Notes: a model not told the origin generated them from the letters alone. A DNA stretch of 64,000 nucleotides from Halococcus qingdaonensis (GCF_024508235.1 NZ_CP101943.1:2639112-2703111), one strand, 5' to 3'; positions 29,269 to 38,385 are shown, counted from the stretch's first letter. A program made the numbers and translations.

Positions 29269-29385
29269 TCAGTCGTCGCGTTCCTCGGAGAGATGTTCCC
29301 AGATCTCGGTGCAGCCACAGCCGTCCGCGACGTCGTCGAGGTGATCGGTCGACGGCTCCTCCTCTCTCTCCTCGGCCTCGCTCAT
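29269..29385 (-). CDS. Very small conserved acidic protein with CGC motif
   Basis: A 38-residue protein: MSEAEEREEEPSTDHLDDVA, then DGCGCTEIWEHLSEERDD. The two cysteines in DGCGCTEIWEHL look like half of a metal site and would need a partner or dimer. Its ATG overlaps the TGA of the upstream 26-residue frame (ATGA), implying translational coupling. From memory, proteins with 'DGCGCTEIWEHLSE' occur widely in haloarchaea without known function. Confidence 0.7.
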   Translation of the reverse strand: MSEAEEREEEPSTDHLDDVADGCGCTEIWEHLSEERDD

Positions 29386-29462
29386 CGTTCGTCCTCCGAG
29401 TCGTACAGCTCTGGCGCGACGTCGGCCGAAACGTGCTGACGCGCGCCGTCGGTATCTGACAT
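29382..29462 (-). CDS. Micro-ORF of 26 residues, coupled to the next gene
   Basis: The ATG at 29462 opens MSDTDGARQHVSADVAPELY, then DSEDER, TGA. The stop overlaps the next ATG by one base step (ATGA). A TATA-like CTTATCC lies 21-30 bases upstream (about 29486-29492), giving a leaderless start exactly at this ATG, so this frame is the first translated in the transcript. It is acidic like real haloarchaeal proteins. Function is unknown; it may serve mainly to lead ribosomes into the next frame. Confidence 0.6.
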   Translation of the reverse strand: MSDTDGARQHVSADVAPELYDSEDER

Positions 29463-29674
29463 CGATCCCAGGTAAGGGTCGTTCCAGGATAAGCACGCGC
29501 TCACCCGTAAGCGCTACCCCGGCTCTCATCTCTCGGCAACTGCTGCCTGTGTCTTCGACGCACCTCATCGACCAATACGGTCGCTTTCATGCAGTTTTCT
29601 CGAAACCGTGCGTCACCACGATTCCTGTGGGAAGCGGGCGACAGACATAGTGTGATAGGGGTGAAAGAGCAGCC

Positions 29675-30013
29675 GTGTCGATCGACGTCCATCAGCTCGA
29701 CGCCGGCGCGTGGATCAGCGTCAACGACAGCCGCGAGGTGAGCGTGAGCAACCTCTGGCGACTCGCCAGACAGGAGTTCTGTGGCTGTGAGATGGCCGAT
29801 TTCCTCGCCGAGGGGTTCGTCGAGGTCGGCGTCGACACGCGCGATATCGAGGCGCGCATCGCCGGTCAGTGTATCGCCTGTGGCGCGAGCGGCGTCACCG
29901 ACTGGCTCGCCGTCGGTCGCGTGCTCGACGGCGAGTTTCGCCCCGTCGTGCCCGAGAGCGTCCATATCCCGTGTCGACGCAGCCGACTCGCCCGTCCGGC
30001 GTCGCCCGAATGA
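29675..30013 (+). CDS. Conserved protein with CxC and CxxC cysteine pairs
   Basis: A 112-residue protein starting at GTG 29675 (SIDVHQLDAGAWISVNDS). FCGCEM and QCIACGASGVTDW provide four cysteines about 25 residues apart, a probable zinc site. The end is basic (HIPCRRSRLARPASPE), with one more cysteine. No membrane segment. I do not recognise the family. It precedes the nitrite-reductase gene on the same strand but is 83 bases away, and that gene has its own TATA-like box. Confidence 0.6.
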   Translation: MSIDVHQLDAGAWISVNDSREVSVSNLWRLARQEFCGCEMADFLAEGFVEVGVDTRDIEARIAGQCIACGASGVTDWLAVGRVLDGEFRPVVPESVHIPCRRSRLARPASPE

Positions 30014-30096
30014 AGCAATTCTTTCCTCGTTTACCGAGACGCGGGGAGGTTTGACACCACGGAGGAGGGTTTAGGAGTCGGGGTCGTTGCGACGGT

Positions 30097-31869
30097 ATGT
30101 CGACCAACGTCGAAGGCTGGAAGGACGAGGTCTACGGCGAGGAGATCCGCGAGCATCTCTTCGAGTTCGCCGAGGAGGGCTGGGAGTCGATCCCCGACGA
30201 CGAACACGATGCCTGGTTCGAGCGGTTCAAATGGTGGGGGTTGTACCACCAGCGCAACGGCCAGGAGAGTTACTTCATGATGCGGATCGGGACGCCCAAC
30301 GGCGTGCTCGAACCGGGCCAGCTGGAGGTGGTCGCCGATATCGCCGACGAGTACGCCCGCGGCCCGGCCGACAATCCCGAGTTCGGCGGCGCGTACTGTG
30401 ACTGGACCACGCGCCAGTCGATCCAGCTCCACTGGATCCGGATCGAGGACGTGCCCGAGATCTTCGACAAACTCGAAGCCAATGGGTTATCGACCATGCA
30501 GGCCTGTGGCGACTCCTGGCGCAACATCGTCGGCTGCCCGGTCGCCGGCAAGGACAAACACGAACACGTCGACGCGTGGCCGGTGGCCGAGCAGCTCCAC
30601 GAGGAGTTCAAGGGCAACGACGCCTACGAGAACCTCCCCCGGAAGTGGAAGGTCTCGGTGACGGGCTGTGACGAGGGCTGTGGCCAGGGCGATATCAACG
30701 ATCTCGCGTTCGAGCCCGCGGAAAAGGAGATCGACGGTGAGGAGACGATGGGGTTCAACGTCCGCGTCGGCGGCGGTCTCTCGCGGAAGGAACCCCGCTT
30801 CGCCCGCGATATCGACGTGTTCTGCACGCCCGAGGACGCCCCCAAGGTGTCGGCAGGGATGTCCGCGCTGTTCCGTGACTACGGCGACCGCGACGACCGG
30901 TTCAACGCCCGCATCAAGTTCCTCGTCGACGAGTGGGGCACCGAGAAGATCCGGAACACCCTTCAGGAGGAGTACGTCGATTACGAACTCCCCTCGGCGG
31001 GCGAGGATCTCCGCGACCAATACACCTACAACGCGGGCCGACAGGACGAACACGGCGACCATATCGGCGTCCACGAACAGCCCGACGGCAACTACTACGT
31101 CGGCCTGAACGTCATGGTCGGGCGGATGGGTGTCGACGACGTCCACGAGCTCGCTGCCCTCGCCGACGAGTACGGCTCCGGTGAGGTGCGACTCACGCAA
31201 CGCCAGAACGTCATCGTCACCGACGTTCCCGAGGGGAGTCTCGACGCGTTCCTCGACGAACCGCTCCTGGAGGATTACTCACCCGACCCGCATCCGTTCA
31301 TGCGCGGGTCGATCGCGTGCACGGGTACCGAATTCTGCTCGCTGTCGATCGTCGAGACGAAGAACCGGCAGGTCCGGTACGCCCGCTGGCTGAAGGAGAA
31401 CGTCGCGCTTCCCGAGGGAATCCAGGACTTCCACATCCATCTCTCGGGCTGTACCGCCTCCTGTGCCCAGCCACAGATCGCCGACATCAGTCTTCGTGGG
31501 ATGAAGACGAGAAAGGACGGCGAGCCGGTCGAGGCGTTCGACATCGGGCTCGGCGGCGGGCTGGGCGAGGATCCCCACTTCGCCGACTGGATCGCGATGC
31601 GCGTCGCGGCCGACGAGGTGCCGGGCTACATCCGCAACGTACTCGCGGCCTACGAGGAGGAATCCGGCGATGAGAGCTTCCGCGAGTTCATCGCCGCGCG
31701 CGACGAGGAGGAGTTGGAGGAACTCGCCGAGCCCGAAGAGACCGACTACGCGGACCCGTACATGCACAACACGAAGATGACGTGGTATCCCTACGCCGAG
31801 GAGGACGAGATGGACGACCGGCCGACGCCGGCCCGCGCCGACGGTACGCCGATCACCGCCGACGACTGA
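30097..31869 (+). CDS. nirA: Ferredoxin-dependent nitrite (or sulfite) reductase
   Basis: A 590-residue assimilatory siroheme/4Fe-4S reductase that makes six-electron reductions, most likely nitrite to ammonium. It has the twofold repeat of this family: YCDWTTRQSIQLHWIRIEDV in the first half, and EVRLTQRQNVIVTDV in the second. The cluster and siroheme cysteines are C408-x5-C414 (CTGTEFC) and C452-x3-C456 (CTASC). There is no NADPH domain, so ferredoxin is the likely donor. A TATA-like GGGTTTAGG about 25-30 bases upstream suggests a leaderless transcript. The next gene starts 6 bases after the stop. No nitrate reductase gene is in the window, so sulfite as substrate cannot be excluded. Confidence 0.85.
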   Translation: MSTNVEGWKDEVYGEEIREHLFEFAEEGWESIPDDEHDAWFERFKWWGLYHQRNGQESYFMMRIGTPNGVLEPGQLEVVADIADEYARGPADNPEFGGAYCDWTTRQSIQLHWIRIEDVPEIFDKLEANGLSTMQACGDSWRNIVGCPVAGKDKHEHVDAWPVAEQLHEEFKGNDAYENLPRKWKVSVTGCDEGCGQGDINDLAFEPAEKEIDGEETMGFNVRVGGGLSRKEPRFARDIDVFCTPEDAPKVSAGMSALFRDYGDRDDRFNARIKFLVDEWGTEKIRNTLQEEYVDYELPSAGEDLRDQYTYNAGRQDEHGDHIGVHEQPDGNYYVGLNVMVGRMGVDDVHELAALADEYGSGEVRLTQRQNVIVTDVPEGSLDAFLDEPLLEDYSPDPHPFMRGSIACTGTEFCSLSIVETKNRQVRYARWLKENVALPEGIQDFHIHLSGCTASCAQPQIADISLRGMKTRKDGEPVEAFDIGLGGGLGEDPHFADWIAMRVAADEVPGYIRNVLAAYEEESGDESFREFIAARDEEELEELAEPEETDYADPYMHNTKMTWYPYAEEDEMDDRPTPARADGTPITADD

Positions 31870-31875
31870 TCGTCG

Positions 31876-32160
31876 ATGAGCGATCGTATCCTGAAGGTCA
31901 ACGCCTACACGACGCTCGATCTGCTCGATGGGCGAGCGGAGGGCCACGGTTTCGAGGAGCACGCGCTCGCGGTGCTGAACGTCACGGCCGACCGCAACGA
32001 TCCCGATGCGGTGAAACTCCAGCTCGAACTCGACAACACCGATCTCGACGCCGTGCCGGCCCACGCCGACGAGATCGAACTCACGCCCGAGCAGGCCCGC
32101 ACGGTCGCCACCGCGCTCGAAGACCGTGCCGCGACGGTCGAGGGCGCGACCGACGACTGA
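31876..32160 (+). CDS. Small conserved protein cotranscribed with the nitrite reductase gene (DUF6360-like)
   Basis: A 94-residue acidic protein, MSDRILKVNAYTTLDLLDGR..., with HALAVLNVTADRNDPDAVKL and the tail LTPEQARTVATALEDRAA. Six bases separate it from nirA, so it belongs to the same operon. I recall it as DUF6360, found beside assimilatory nitrate/nitrite genes in haloarchaea; its job is not known. The alternating strand pattern and short length suggest a compact alpha/beta accessory protein. Confidence 0.7.
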   Translation: MSDRILKVNAYTTLDLLDGRAEGHGFEEHALAVLNVTADRNDPDAVKLQLELDNTDLDAVPAHADEIELTPEQARTVATALEDRAATVEGATDD

Positions 32161-32196
32161 ATCTCGACCTCTTCGGTTTGCCCCGCTTACTCCTCG

Positions 32197-32589
32197 TTAC
32201 CAGTCCTTCTCGCTGCGCTCGCGCCACGCCCGTCGCTGGCGATCTTCGGTGACGTGGCGTCGACCGTCGGCCAGCTCCTCGCGGACGTCCGCCTCGAACT
32301 CGTCGACGGGACCGAGGAACTCGTCGACGAACGCCTCGACCAGTTCGTAGGTCCACTGCCCGTCGACGACGCCCGCCGGGAGGAGGTCGTCGCGGAGCGC
32401 GTCGGCGTGTTCGTCGTGTCCGCTCGCACGGAGCGTCTCGCGGGCGTCGTCGAAGCGGTTCATGCCGCGGCCGACCGCGTGGTGGAAGGCGAGCAGGTGG
32501 CCGTAACTCCGGTGGAGATGTTCGATGCCGAGCTGGAGATCGTGGAGCGCCGCCCGTTCGTCCTCGTCCGGTCCCTGCTGGTCGTCCAT
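32197..32589 (-). CDS. Conserved haloarchaeal protein, all-helical
   Basis: A 130-residue protein from the ATG at 32589: MDDQQGPDEDERAALHDLQL, with GIEHLHRSYGHLLAFHHAVG and a charged end RRAWRERSEKDW. It is predicted to be helical, with four histidines (HLHRSYGHLLAFHH) spaced like a possible metal or heme face on one helix. It diverges from the dehydrogenase at 32677 and converges with the 31876 gene. I do not recognise the family. Confidence 0.65.
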   Translation of the reverse strand: MDDQQGPDEDERAALHDLQLGIEHLHRSYGHLLAFHHAVGRGMNRFDDARETLRASGHDEHADALRDDLLPAGVVDGQWTYELVEAFVDEFLGPVDEFEADVREELADGRRHVTEDRQRRAWRERSEKDW

Positions 32590-32676
32590 ACCCTCTCCAT
32601 CGCCGAGAGTGACCAAAACGTTTGGTGCGGTCGCCGCAACGCCAACCGCTTTCCGCGGGCCACTCTCAGGGCGGCC

Positions 32677-33645
32677 ATGACCGCTAACGGCGACTGGACG
32701 ACCGAGCGGATGGGCGATCTGAGCGATCGAACCGTCGTGGTCACCGGCGCGAACAGCGGGCTGGGCTTCGAGGCGGCAAAAGCGTTCGCGAGCCACGGCG
32801 CGGACGTCGTGTTGGCCTGTCGGAGCGTCGAGCGCGGTGTCGATGCGGGCGAACGCATCAGGGAGGTGGCTCCCGACACTCGACTGACGGTGATCGAACT
32901 CGATCTCGCCGATCTCGCGTCGATCCGTGCGTTCGCGACGAGCTTCGCCGATACGCACGACGGACTCCACGTGCTCTGCAACAACGCCGGCGTGATGGCG
33001 ATCCCGTACGGCGAAACGACGGACGGTTTCGAGACGCAGTTCGGCGTCAACCATCTGGGCCATTTCGCGCTCACGGGCCTGCTGCTCGACGAGCTCCGCG
33101 ACACCGAGGGCGAAACGCGCGTCGTCACCCAGTCGAGCGCGCTCCACGAGAACGGCACGATCGACTTCGATAGCGTAGCGCGCAGCGCCGATCGCCAGCG
33201 CGAGGAGTCGTACGACAAGTGGGCCGCCTACGGCCAGAGCAAGCTCGCGAACGTGCTGTTCGCCTACGAGCTCCAGCGCCGCCTCCGAGCGTCGGGCGTC
33301 GAGAGCGTTTCGAGCGTCGCCTGCCATCCTGGCTACGCCGATACGAACCTCCAGAAGCGGGGGCCGGAGCAGGCGGGCTCCACGCTCGGGCTGCTGGGAA
33401 TGAAGATCGCCAACGCCGTGATCGGTCAGGACGCCGCGACGGGCGTGCTCCCCTTGCTCTACGCCGCGACTGCCGACGACGTCGACGGCGGCGAGTACGT
33501 CGGCCCGGGCGGGGTCGGGAACCTGCGCGGCCAGCCCGAGACACAGCGCTCCAGCGAGCGTTCGTACGACGAGAGGACCGCCGGACGGCTCTGGGACGTC
33601 TCCGAAAACCTGACCGGCGTGCACTACGATCTCGATTCGAACTGA
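32677..33645 (+). CDS. Short-chain dehydrogenase/reductase (retinol-dehydrogenase-like)
   Basis: A 322-residue NAD(P)-dependent oxidoreductase. It shows VVVTGANSGLGFEAAKA (cofactor loop), ACRS, LDLADLASIRAF, NNAGVMAIPYG, the catalytic Ser in VTQSSALHE and the Tyr-Lys pair in AAYGQSKLANVLFAYEL, followed by CHPGYADTNLQ. This order and the long C-terminus match the 'retinol dehydrogenase/WWOX-like' classical SDR group. The Arg after the first glycines (ACRSVERG) hints at NADP. Substrate unknown. It converges directly with the RNase-type gene at 33646. Confidence 0.9.
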   Translation: MTANGDWTTERMGDLSDRTVVVTGANSGLGFEAAKAFASHGADVVLACRSVERGVDAGERIREVAPDTRLTVIELDLADLASIRAFATSFADTHDGLHVLCNNAGVMAIPYGETTDGFETQFGVNHLGHFALTGLLLDELRDTEGETRVVTQSSALHENGTIDFDSVARSADRQREESYDKWAAYGQSKLANVLFAYELQRRLRASGVESVSSVACHPGYADTNLQKRGPEQAGSTLGLLGMKIANAVIGQDAATGVLPLLYAATADDVDGGEYVGPGGVGNLRGQPETQRSSERSYDERTAGRLWDVSENLTGVHYDLDSN

Positions 33646-34890
33646 TCAGAGATCGACCCGCTCGCCGCGCTCGGGTGCGCTCGCGTCGAATCCCTCCTCC
33701 TGCAGTTCGTCGGCGAAAGCCGGACAGCGGTCACCGTGGACGCAGAGTACGGTCGCATCGCGGTACGAGTCCAGGAACGCGAGCAGGCCGCGGCGGTCGG
33801 CGTGTGCCGAGAAATCGTACGCCTCGACCCGTGCGCTCACGGCCATCACGCGGCCGTCGATCTCCGCGCGCCCGGTGTCGAGCAGTTCGTGACCGGGGGT
33901 GCCGGCGACCTGGTGGCCGGTCATGGCGATCAGGTTCGTCGGGTCCGCTCGGATCTCGGGGATGTACGACATCGCCGGCCCGCCCGAGAGCATCCCGCTG
34001 GTGGTGACGATCGCCGTGTTCTCGGCGGCGATGCGCTCGCGCTGGCCGTCGCGACCAGTGACGAACCGGGCGTGGCCCGCCGCCCGATCGAGCGCGTCAC
34101 CATCGCGAACGAACGAGGGGTGTCGTCGACACATCTCCGTCACTTCTTTGCCCATCCCGTCGACGTAGCAGTCGACGTCGTGGGCTTCACAGACCAGGAG
34201 TAGCTCCTGCGTGCGACCGATGGCGAAGGCCGGCACGACGACCGTCCCGCCGTTCCAGAGGGTTCGCCTGACGCTCTCGGCGAAGCGTTCCTCGACCTGT
34301 TCACGAGGGTCGTGTTCGGTGTCGGAGTAGGTGCTCTCGCAGATCACGACGTCGGCGTCGGGTCGGGCGGTCGAGGGGGTGACGAGGCGCTGGCCGCGGT
34401 CCGGATGACCGGTGTGAAAGTCGCCGGTGTAACAGAGCTGTGTCTCGCCGTCGTCGACGAGGACGTGTGCGCTGCCGGGGATGTGGCCGGCGTCGTAGAG
34501 CGTGATCTCGTGGCCGGCGGCCGTGAACGACTCGCCGTAATCGTGGGTCTCCGAGACCTGCGTGAGCCGCCGCAGTTCGGTCTCGGTGAACGGACAGCCG
34601 TAGGTTCCGCCGTGGAGTTTGAGCGTGTCGCGGGCGAGCGTCATCGCGAGCTCGCGTGTCGGCGGCGTCCAGTGGATCGTCGGGCGTTCGTCGCCCGACA
34701 GCAGTGCGGGCACGGCACCGACGTGATCGAGGTGGCCGTGCGAGACGACGACCGCTTCCGGATCGACTGAGCCGACCGGATAGCCCGGCGGCGTCCCGCT
34801 CTTCATCCCGTAATCGAGCAACAGCTCGCCGTTGATCAGCACCGCGCTCCGGCCGACTTCGCGCGCGCCGCCGAGGAATTCGACGTTCAT
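33646..34890 (-). CDS. Metallo-beta-lactamase/beta-CASP fold ribonuclease-type protein
   Basis: A 414-residue member of the CPSF73/RNase J superfamily. Zinc ligands lie in HGHLDHVG (51-58), in DAGHIPGSAH and in the Asp of YTGDFHTG. The beta-CASP part has ESTYSD, VVPAFAIGRTQELL and TSGMLSGGP, and a final SAHADRRGLLAF block contributes another His. There is no KH domain, unlike the archaeal CPSF1/FttA protein, so it belongs to the shorter CPSF2-like group. It probably acts in RNA processing or decay; the RNA is not known. The start at 34890 is an ATG with no better upstream choice. Confidence 0.88.
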   Translation of the reverse strand: MNVEFLGGAREVGRSAVLINGELLLDYGMKSGTPPGYPVGSVDPEAVVVSHGHLDHVGAVPALLSGDERPTIHWTPPTRELAMTLARDTLKLHGGTYGCPFTETELRRLTQVSETHDYGESFTAAGHEITLYDAGHIPGSAHVLVDDGETQLCYTGDFHTGHPDRGQRLVTPSTARPDADVVICESTYSDTEHDPREQVEERFAESVRRTLWNGGTVVVPAFAIGRTQELLLVCEAHDVDCYVDGMGKEVTEMCRRHPSFVRDGDALDRAAGHARFVTGRDGQRERIAAENTAIVTTSGMLSGGPAMSYIPEIRADPTNLIAMTGHQVAGTPGHELLDTGRAEIDGRVMAVSARVEAYDFSAHADRRGLLAFLDSYRDATVLCVHGDRCPAFADELQEEGFDASAPERGERVDL

Positions 34891-34960
34891 TGGTCACTCT
34901 TCACGGCTGCGGGCTTTCGGCCCGTCGGTCCGATCTCGTCGATTCTTCGCTCCCGTTTCG

Positions 34961-35938
34961 CTACTTCAGGTCGTCGACCCAGCCGGGCTGCTCGACGCTG
35001 GTCGAGCCGACATCCGAGAATTCGAGGGTTTCGACGATCGTGTTCGGCTCGCCGGCACTCAGCTGGTCGGTCGTGCGCTCGGTTTTCAGCGTGTGGACGA
35101 TGCCCGTCTCGGGGTCGATGACGAGCGTCGAACTGAACGCGGAGACGTCCTCGCCGCGGAACAGCACCTCGGTACTGAGGCTGTCGGTGCCGTTGGCGAC
35201 GTAGACGGCGAGTTCGCGGCCGTCGCGCGTGACGCTGCCTGAACGCTCGTAGTCGACCGCCCGGACGGTCTCCTGGATCTCGGTTGCGGTGAGCAGGCTC
35301 TCGGCGAGCGGCCGGCCGAGCTCCGACGTCTCGAACTGGGGCTCCATGCTCTCGTACTCCGTTTTCTCGTAGGCCGTCGCCCCCTCGGCGTAGCTGTGGC
35401 GGGTCGCCTCGTCGGTCGGCTGTGACGTCAATCGGGCCGTGTTCGCTTCGAGATCGGCCCGGCCGCTGCGATCGTTGGTTCCGTCACCCTCCCCGCCTTG
35501 GATCGTCTCGCTATCGCTGATCGAGAAGCTGCCGGCGGCTCTGAGCCCCTCGACGTGTCCGCTGGCGATGCTTCCAGCGTCCAGCGGCGGCTCGGGTCCG
35601 GCGGCCGACGCTGCCGATTCATCGGTCGCGCTCGTCGTTGTCGCCGTCTCGGTCGGCGTGGCGGTTTCTGTCGGTGTTGGCGTTGCCGTCGCGGTCGGTG
35701 TCGCTGTCGGCGTGGCCGTTGCCGTTGCGGTCGCCGTCTCGGTTGCCGTCGCGGTTGCTGTCGCCGTCGATACCGTCGTTGTGGCGGCGGTCGTCTCTGC
35801 CGTCGGTGCCGGCGTTTCCGTGGCGGCCGTCGTTCCGTTGGTAGCGGTGGATTCGGCCGGGTCGTTCGCGAACGAGCTACAGCCCGCCAGTAGCACGAGC
35901 GCGATGACGACCCCCGTGAGAATCGTCCGTCGTGTCAT
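34961..35938 (-). CDS. Lipoprotein with long Thr/Ala linker
   Basis: A 325-residue secreted lipoprotein. The signal MTRRTILTGVVIALVLLAGC ends in the lipobox LAGC, so the mature N-terminal Cys is lipid-modified. About 90 residues of Thr/Ala/Pro repeats (ATATATPTATPT type) follow as an extended, probably O-glycosylated stalk. The globular part from about residue 115 contains SISDSETIQGG, YEKTEYESMEP and LVIDPETGIVHTL, with an even strand pattern reminiscent of LolA/LppX-like lipoprotein folds. I recall this layout as the haloarchaeal DUF7537 lipoproteins. An AT-rich box (GATTAATATTTAC on the minus strand, about 35960-35972) precedes it. Confidence 0.75.
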   Translation of the reverse strand: MTRRTILTGVVIALVLLAGCSSFANDPAESTATNGTTAATETPAPTAETTAATTTVSTATATATATETATATATATPTATPTATATPTPTETATPTETATTTSATDESAASAAGPEPPLDAGSIASGHVEGLRAAGSFSISDSETIQGGEGDGTNDRSGRADLEANTARLTSQPTDEATRHSYAEGATAYEKTEYESMEPQFETSELGRPLAESLLTATEIQETVRAVDYERSGSVTRDGRELAVYVANGTDSLSTEVLFRGEDVSAFSSTLVIDPETGIVHTLKTERTTDQLSAGEPNTIVETLEFSDVGSTSVEQPGWVDDLK

Positions 35939-36060
35939 TGGTTATCGTCTGCAGCCCGGGTAAATATTAATCTGCTGGTCGTGGATCGTGTTCGCTATCC
36001 GTGACGTTCCCGCCGTGAAGCTTTCAATACGCTTTTGAACGCCGACCGACTTCCCCGCAC

Positions 36061-36465
36061 ATGGCTGATTTCACGGTCGTCGTCGCCGACCCCGAGGACG
36101 GGGCGGCCTACCAGCGTGCGGTCGACGGACAGGACGCCAACCGCTTCATCGGACGCTCGATCGGCGAGGAGGTCGACGGCGGCGCGGTCGGTCTCGACGG
36201 CTACACCGTCGAGCTCACCGGCGGCTCGGATACGGCCGGTCGACCGATGCGCGAGGACATCGCCGGACCGGCGCTCAACGCCGTCCTGCTCTCGGGCGGA
36301 ACGGGGTTCAACCCGACTCGCGACGGCGAACGAAAGCGCGTCACCGTCCGCGGCCGCGAAGTCGGCGAGGAGACCCAGCAGATCAACGCCACGATCACGG
36401 CCCGTGGCGACCAATCGGTCGACGAACTGCTCGACGCGGGCGACGCGGACGAAGACGACGAGTGA
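36061..36465 (+). CDS. rps6e: Small ribosomal subunit protein S6e
   Basis: A 134-residue archaeal S6e. [21 protein letters not shown] is followed by [39 protein letters not shown] and the basic [20 protein letters not shown], all typical. As expected for archaea, the long phosphorylated eukaryotic tail is absent and replaced by a short acidic end (DADEDDE). The TATA-like CTTTTGAA lies about 30 bases upstream. The next gene overlaps by four bases, so the two form an operon. Confidence 0.95.
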   Translation: MADFTVVVADPEDGAAYQRAVDGQDANRFIGRSIGEEVDGGAVGLDGYTVELTGGSDTAGRPMREDIAGPALNAVLLSGGTGFNPTRDGERKRVTVRGREVGEETQQINATITARGDQSVDELLDAGDADEDDE

Positions 36466-36893
36466 CCGACCGGCTGCCGAGCGATCACCCGTCGGTCGAG
36501 ACGGTGCGTGCGACGCTCGCCCGCCGCGGACGCACCCGCTCACGGCTCGAACTGCCGGCGGACGACCGTTTTCCACGCACGACGATCCGTCTCGTTCTCG
36601 ACGGCGACGTTTCTCATGCCCGCATCGAGAGCGCTCGCGATGACGGTGTCGAGATCAACGGCGCGTACGGCAACGCCCGACTCGCACGCGAGCGCGATGG
36701 CGAGGATCGTCTCGAAGCGTGGCGTCGCTCGGTCGACATCGACTACGGACGGAGCGTGCTGGTCGATATCGTCGAATCGGGCTTTCTTTACGGCGTTCGC
36801 GAACCCGGCGAGCGTGTCGTCTACGACGCCGTCGAATCACCTGACGAGGGGCTGGCGGCCATCGCGCGCGATCTCGACGACGCCGACGGCTGA
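36462..36893 (+). CDS. Conserved haloarchaeal protein coupled to S6e
   Basis: A 143-residue protein with a GTG start that overlaps the S6e stop (GTGA), implying translational coupling. Core features are [39 protein letters not shown] and [20 protein letters not shown], with a regular strand-helix alternation. I recall it as one of the DUF families found beside S6e in haloarchaea (DUF7112-like), but no function is known. Coupling to S6e suggests a link with ribosomes or translation. Confidence 0.7.
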   Translation: MTDRLPSDHPSVETVRATLARRGRTRSRLELPADDRFPRTTIRLVLDGDVSHARIESARDDGVEINGAYGNARLARERDGEDRLEAWRRSVDIDYGRSVLVDIVESGFLYGVREPGERVVYDAVESPDEGLAAIARDLDDADG

Positions 36894-36982
36894 CATCGAA
36901 CGGTCGTCCGCGATCGGCGCTTTGGGATCGGTCGACGACACGAGTCCCGCGACCTTTTGTTCGCCCTCGCTGTAACGCTTTC

Positions 36983-37435
36983 ATGAACCCCGACCGACGC
37001 CAGTTCCTCGACGGTGAGCGCCCCGAGGACGTGCTCCTGTTCTTCGCCGAATCGGCCGTCTCAGACCTCGGAACGCTCTCACAGCACGGTGAAGCCGTCG
37101 GCAACGGCGTCGCACTGATCCTGGAGGCCGAACGCGGCCGGAGCGCCTTCGAGGGAGCGACCGGCGTCGATCCGATGTCCCTCGCGAGCGCGGCGATGGA
37201 CGCCGAGGGGACGGTCGATCTCGACTCCTTCGAAGGCGATTGTCCCGAGAGCGACGGCGACGATGTGGACGCCAACGGGACCGACGAGCACGTCCCGCGA
37301 TTCGTCTTCGCCTTCGCCGAGGAGCGCAACGAGGACGTCGGCGGCATCTACGCCGAGGGCGACGTGATCCACGCCTATGCAGTCTGTGAGTGCGGGGATG
37401 TCTACTCCGAGCGCTGGGTCGTGGGCGCGACCTGA
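36983..37435 (+). CDS. Conserved haloarchaeal protein (DUF5807-like)
   Basis: A 150-residue acidic protein. It begins MNPDRRQFLDGERPEDVLLF and ends RFVFAFAEERNEDVGGIYAE, then GDVIHAYAVCECGDVYSERW. The CECG near the C-terminus and one earlier Cys (GDCPES) could bind a metal. The layout matches haloarchaeal DUF5807 as I remember it. It sits alone between the S6e pair and nadE, 52 bases before the latter. Function unknown. Confidence 0.7.
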   Translation: MNPDRRQFLDGERPEDVLLFFAESAVSDLGTLSQHGEAVGNGVALILEAERGRSAFEGATGVDPMSLASAAMDAEGTVDLDSFEGDCPESDGDDVDANGTDEHVPRFVFAFAEERNEDVGGIYAEGDVIHAYAVCECGDVYSERWVVGAT

Positions 37436-37453
37436 CCGGCCGCAGCGCATCAC

Positions 37454-37464
37454 GCAATTTATAT
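37454..37464 (+). promoter_or_regulatory. TATA box of nadE
   Basis: AATTTATATAC stands about 25-30 bases before the nadE ATG, giving a transcript that starts within a few bases of the start codon. Confidence 0.7.
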
Positions 37465-37486
37465 ACGATGACGGCCGTGTACGGCC

Positions 37487-38341
37487 ATGGAATTATCACA
37501 GCGACAGCCCCAGCTCGACGCGGAGATAACGCCGCTCGACCTGCGGTTTTCGAGCGACGAACTCACCGCCGAGCGCGAGCGCATCACGTCGTTCATTCAA
37601 GCACAGGTCGATCGCCACGACGCCGACGGCGTCGTCCTCGGACTCTCGGGCGGCGTCGACAGCACGGCCGTCGCCCATCTCGCCGTCGAGGCGCTCGGGC
37701 GATCGGCCGTTCACGGGCTCATACTCCCCCGTGACGTCAACAGCGACGCGAACATGAGCGACGCCGAACGCGTCGCGGTCGATCTCGGCATCCGCTACGA
37801 CGTCGTCGACATCGACCCGATCATGGACGAACTGCTCGCCATCGATGCGGGCGAGAGCGCGAGCGACGAGGACGACTGGGCGAACCGTTTCGTCGGGAAC
37901 ACGAGCGCACGCGTCCGGATGACGGTCAACTATCTCGTCGCGAACAAGGAGAACAAACTCGTGCTCGGAACCGGCAACCGCGTCGAACTCTCGCTTGGCT
38001 ACGTCACGAAATACGGCGACGGCGGCGTCGACTGCAACCCGATCGGCAACTGCTACAAACAGCAGGTCCGCCAGCTCGCCGCCGATCTCGGTGCCGACGA
38101 GGAGCTCGTCCAGAAGACGCCGACCGGCGGGATGGTCGACTACGAGACCGACGAGGAGGAGATCGGCGTCGAGTACGACACCATCGACGCGATCGTCGCG
38201 CTCACCGTCGACGGCAACGTGGCGACCGCCGCGGCCGCCGAGATCGCCGACACCACCCCTGAGGTCGTTGAGCACATCCAGGAACTGCACCGTGACAACG
38301 AGCACAAGCGGACCACACCGCCGATGCCGAGCGACGCCTGA
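37487..38341 (+). CDS. nadE: NAD+ synthetase (ammonia-dependent)
   Basis: This 284-residue enzyme makes the last step of NAD synthesis: nicotinate adenine dinucleotide + ATP + ammonia to NAD. The PP-loop SGGVDST is at residues 54-60, followed by LPRDVNSDANMSDAERVA, RVRMTVNYLVANKENKLVL, GTGNRVELSLGYVTKYGDGG and CYKQQVRQLA, all diagnostic. No glutaminase domain is fused, so free ammonia is used, which may link it to nitrite assimilation nearby. With the nicotinamidase-type gene (53510) and nicotinate phosphoribosyltransferase (55691) it covers three of the four steps of nicotinamide salvage. Confidence 0.95.
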   Translation: MELSQRQPQLDAEITPLDLRFSSDELTAERERITSFIQAQVDRHDADGVVLGLSGGVDSTAVAHLAVEALGRSAVHGLILPRDVNSDANMSDAERVAVDLGIRYDVVDIDPIMDELLAIDAGESASDEDDWANRFVGNTSARVRMTVNYLVANKENKLVLGTGNRVELSLGYVTKYGDGGVDCNPIGNCYKQQVRQLAADLGADEELVQKTPTGGMVDYETDEEEIGVEYDTIDAIVALTVDGNVATAAAAEIADTTPEVVEHIQELHRDNEHKRTTPPMPSDA

Positions 38342-38385
38342 ACGTTTCACGATCGAACCGCGACGTCTCGATCGAACGGTCGTCC

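Noticed and set aside
35640-35840. A microsatellite-like repeat block
   Set aside because: It is the Thr/Ala-rich linker of a lipoprotein. The repeat is explained by the protein and is not an independent DNA element.
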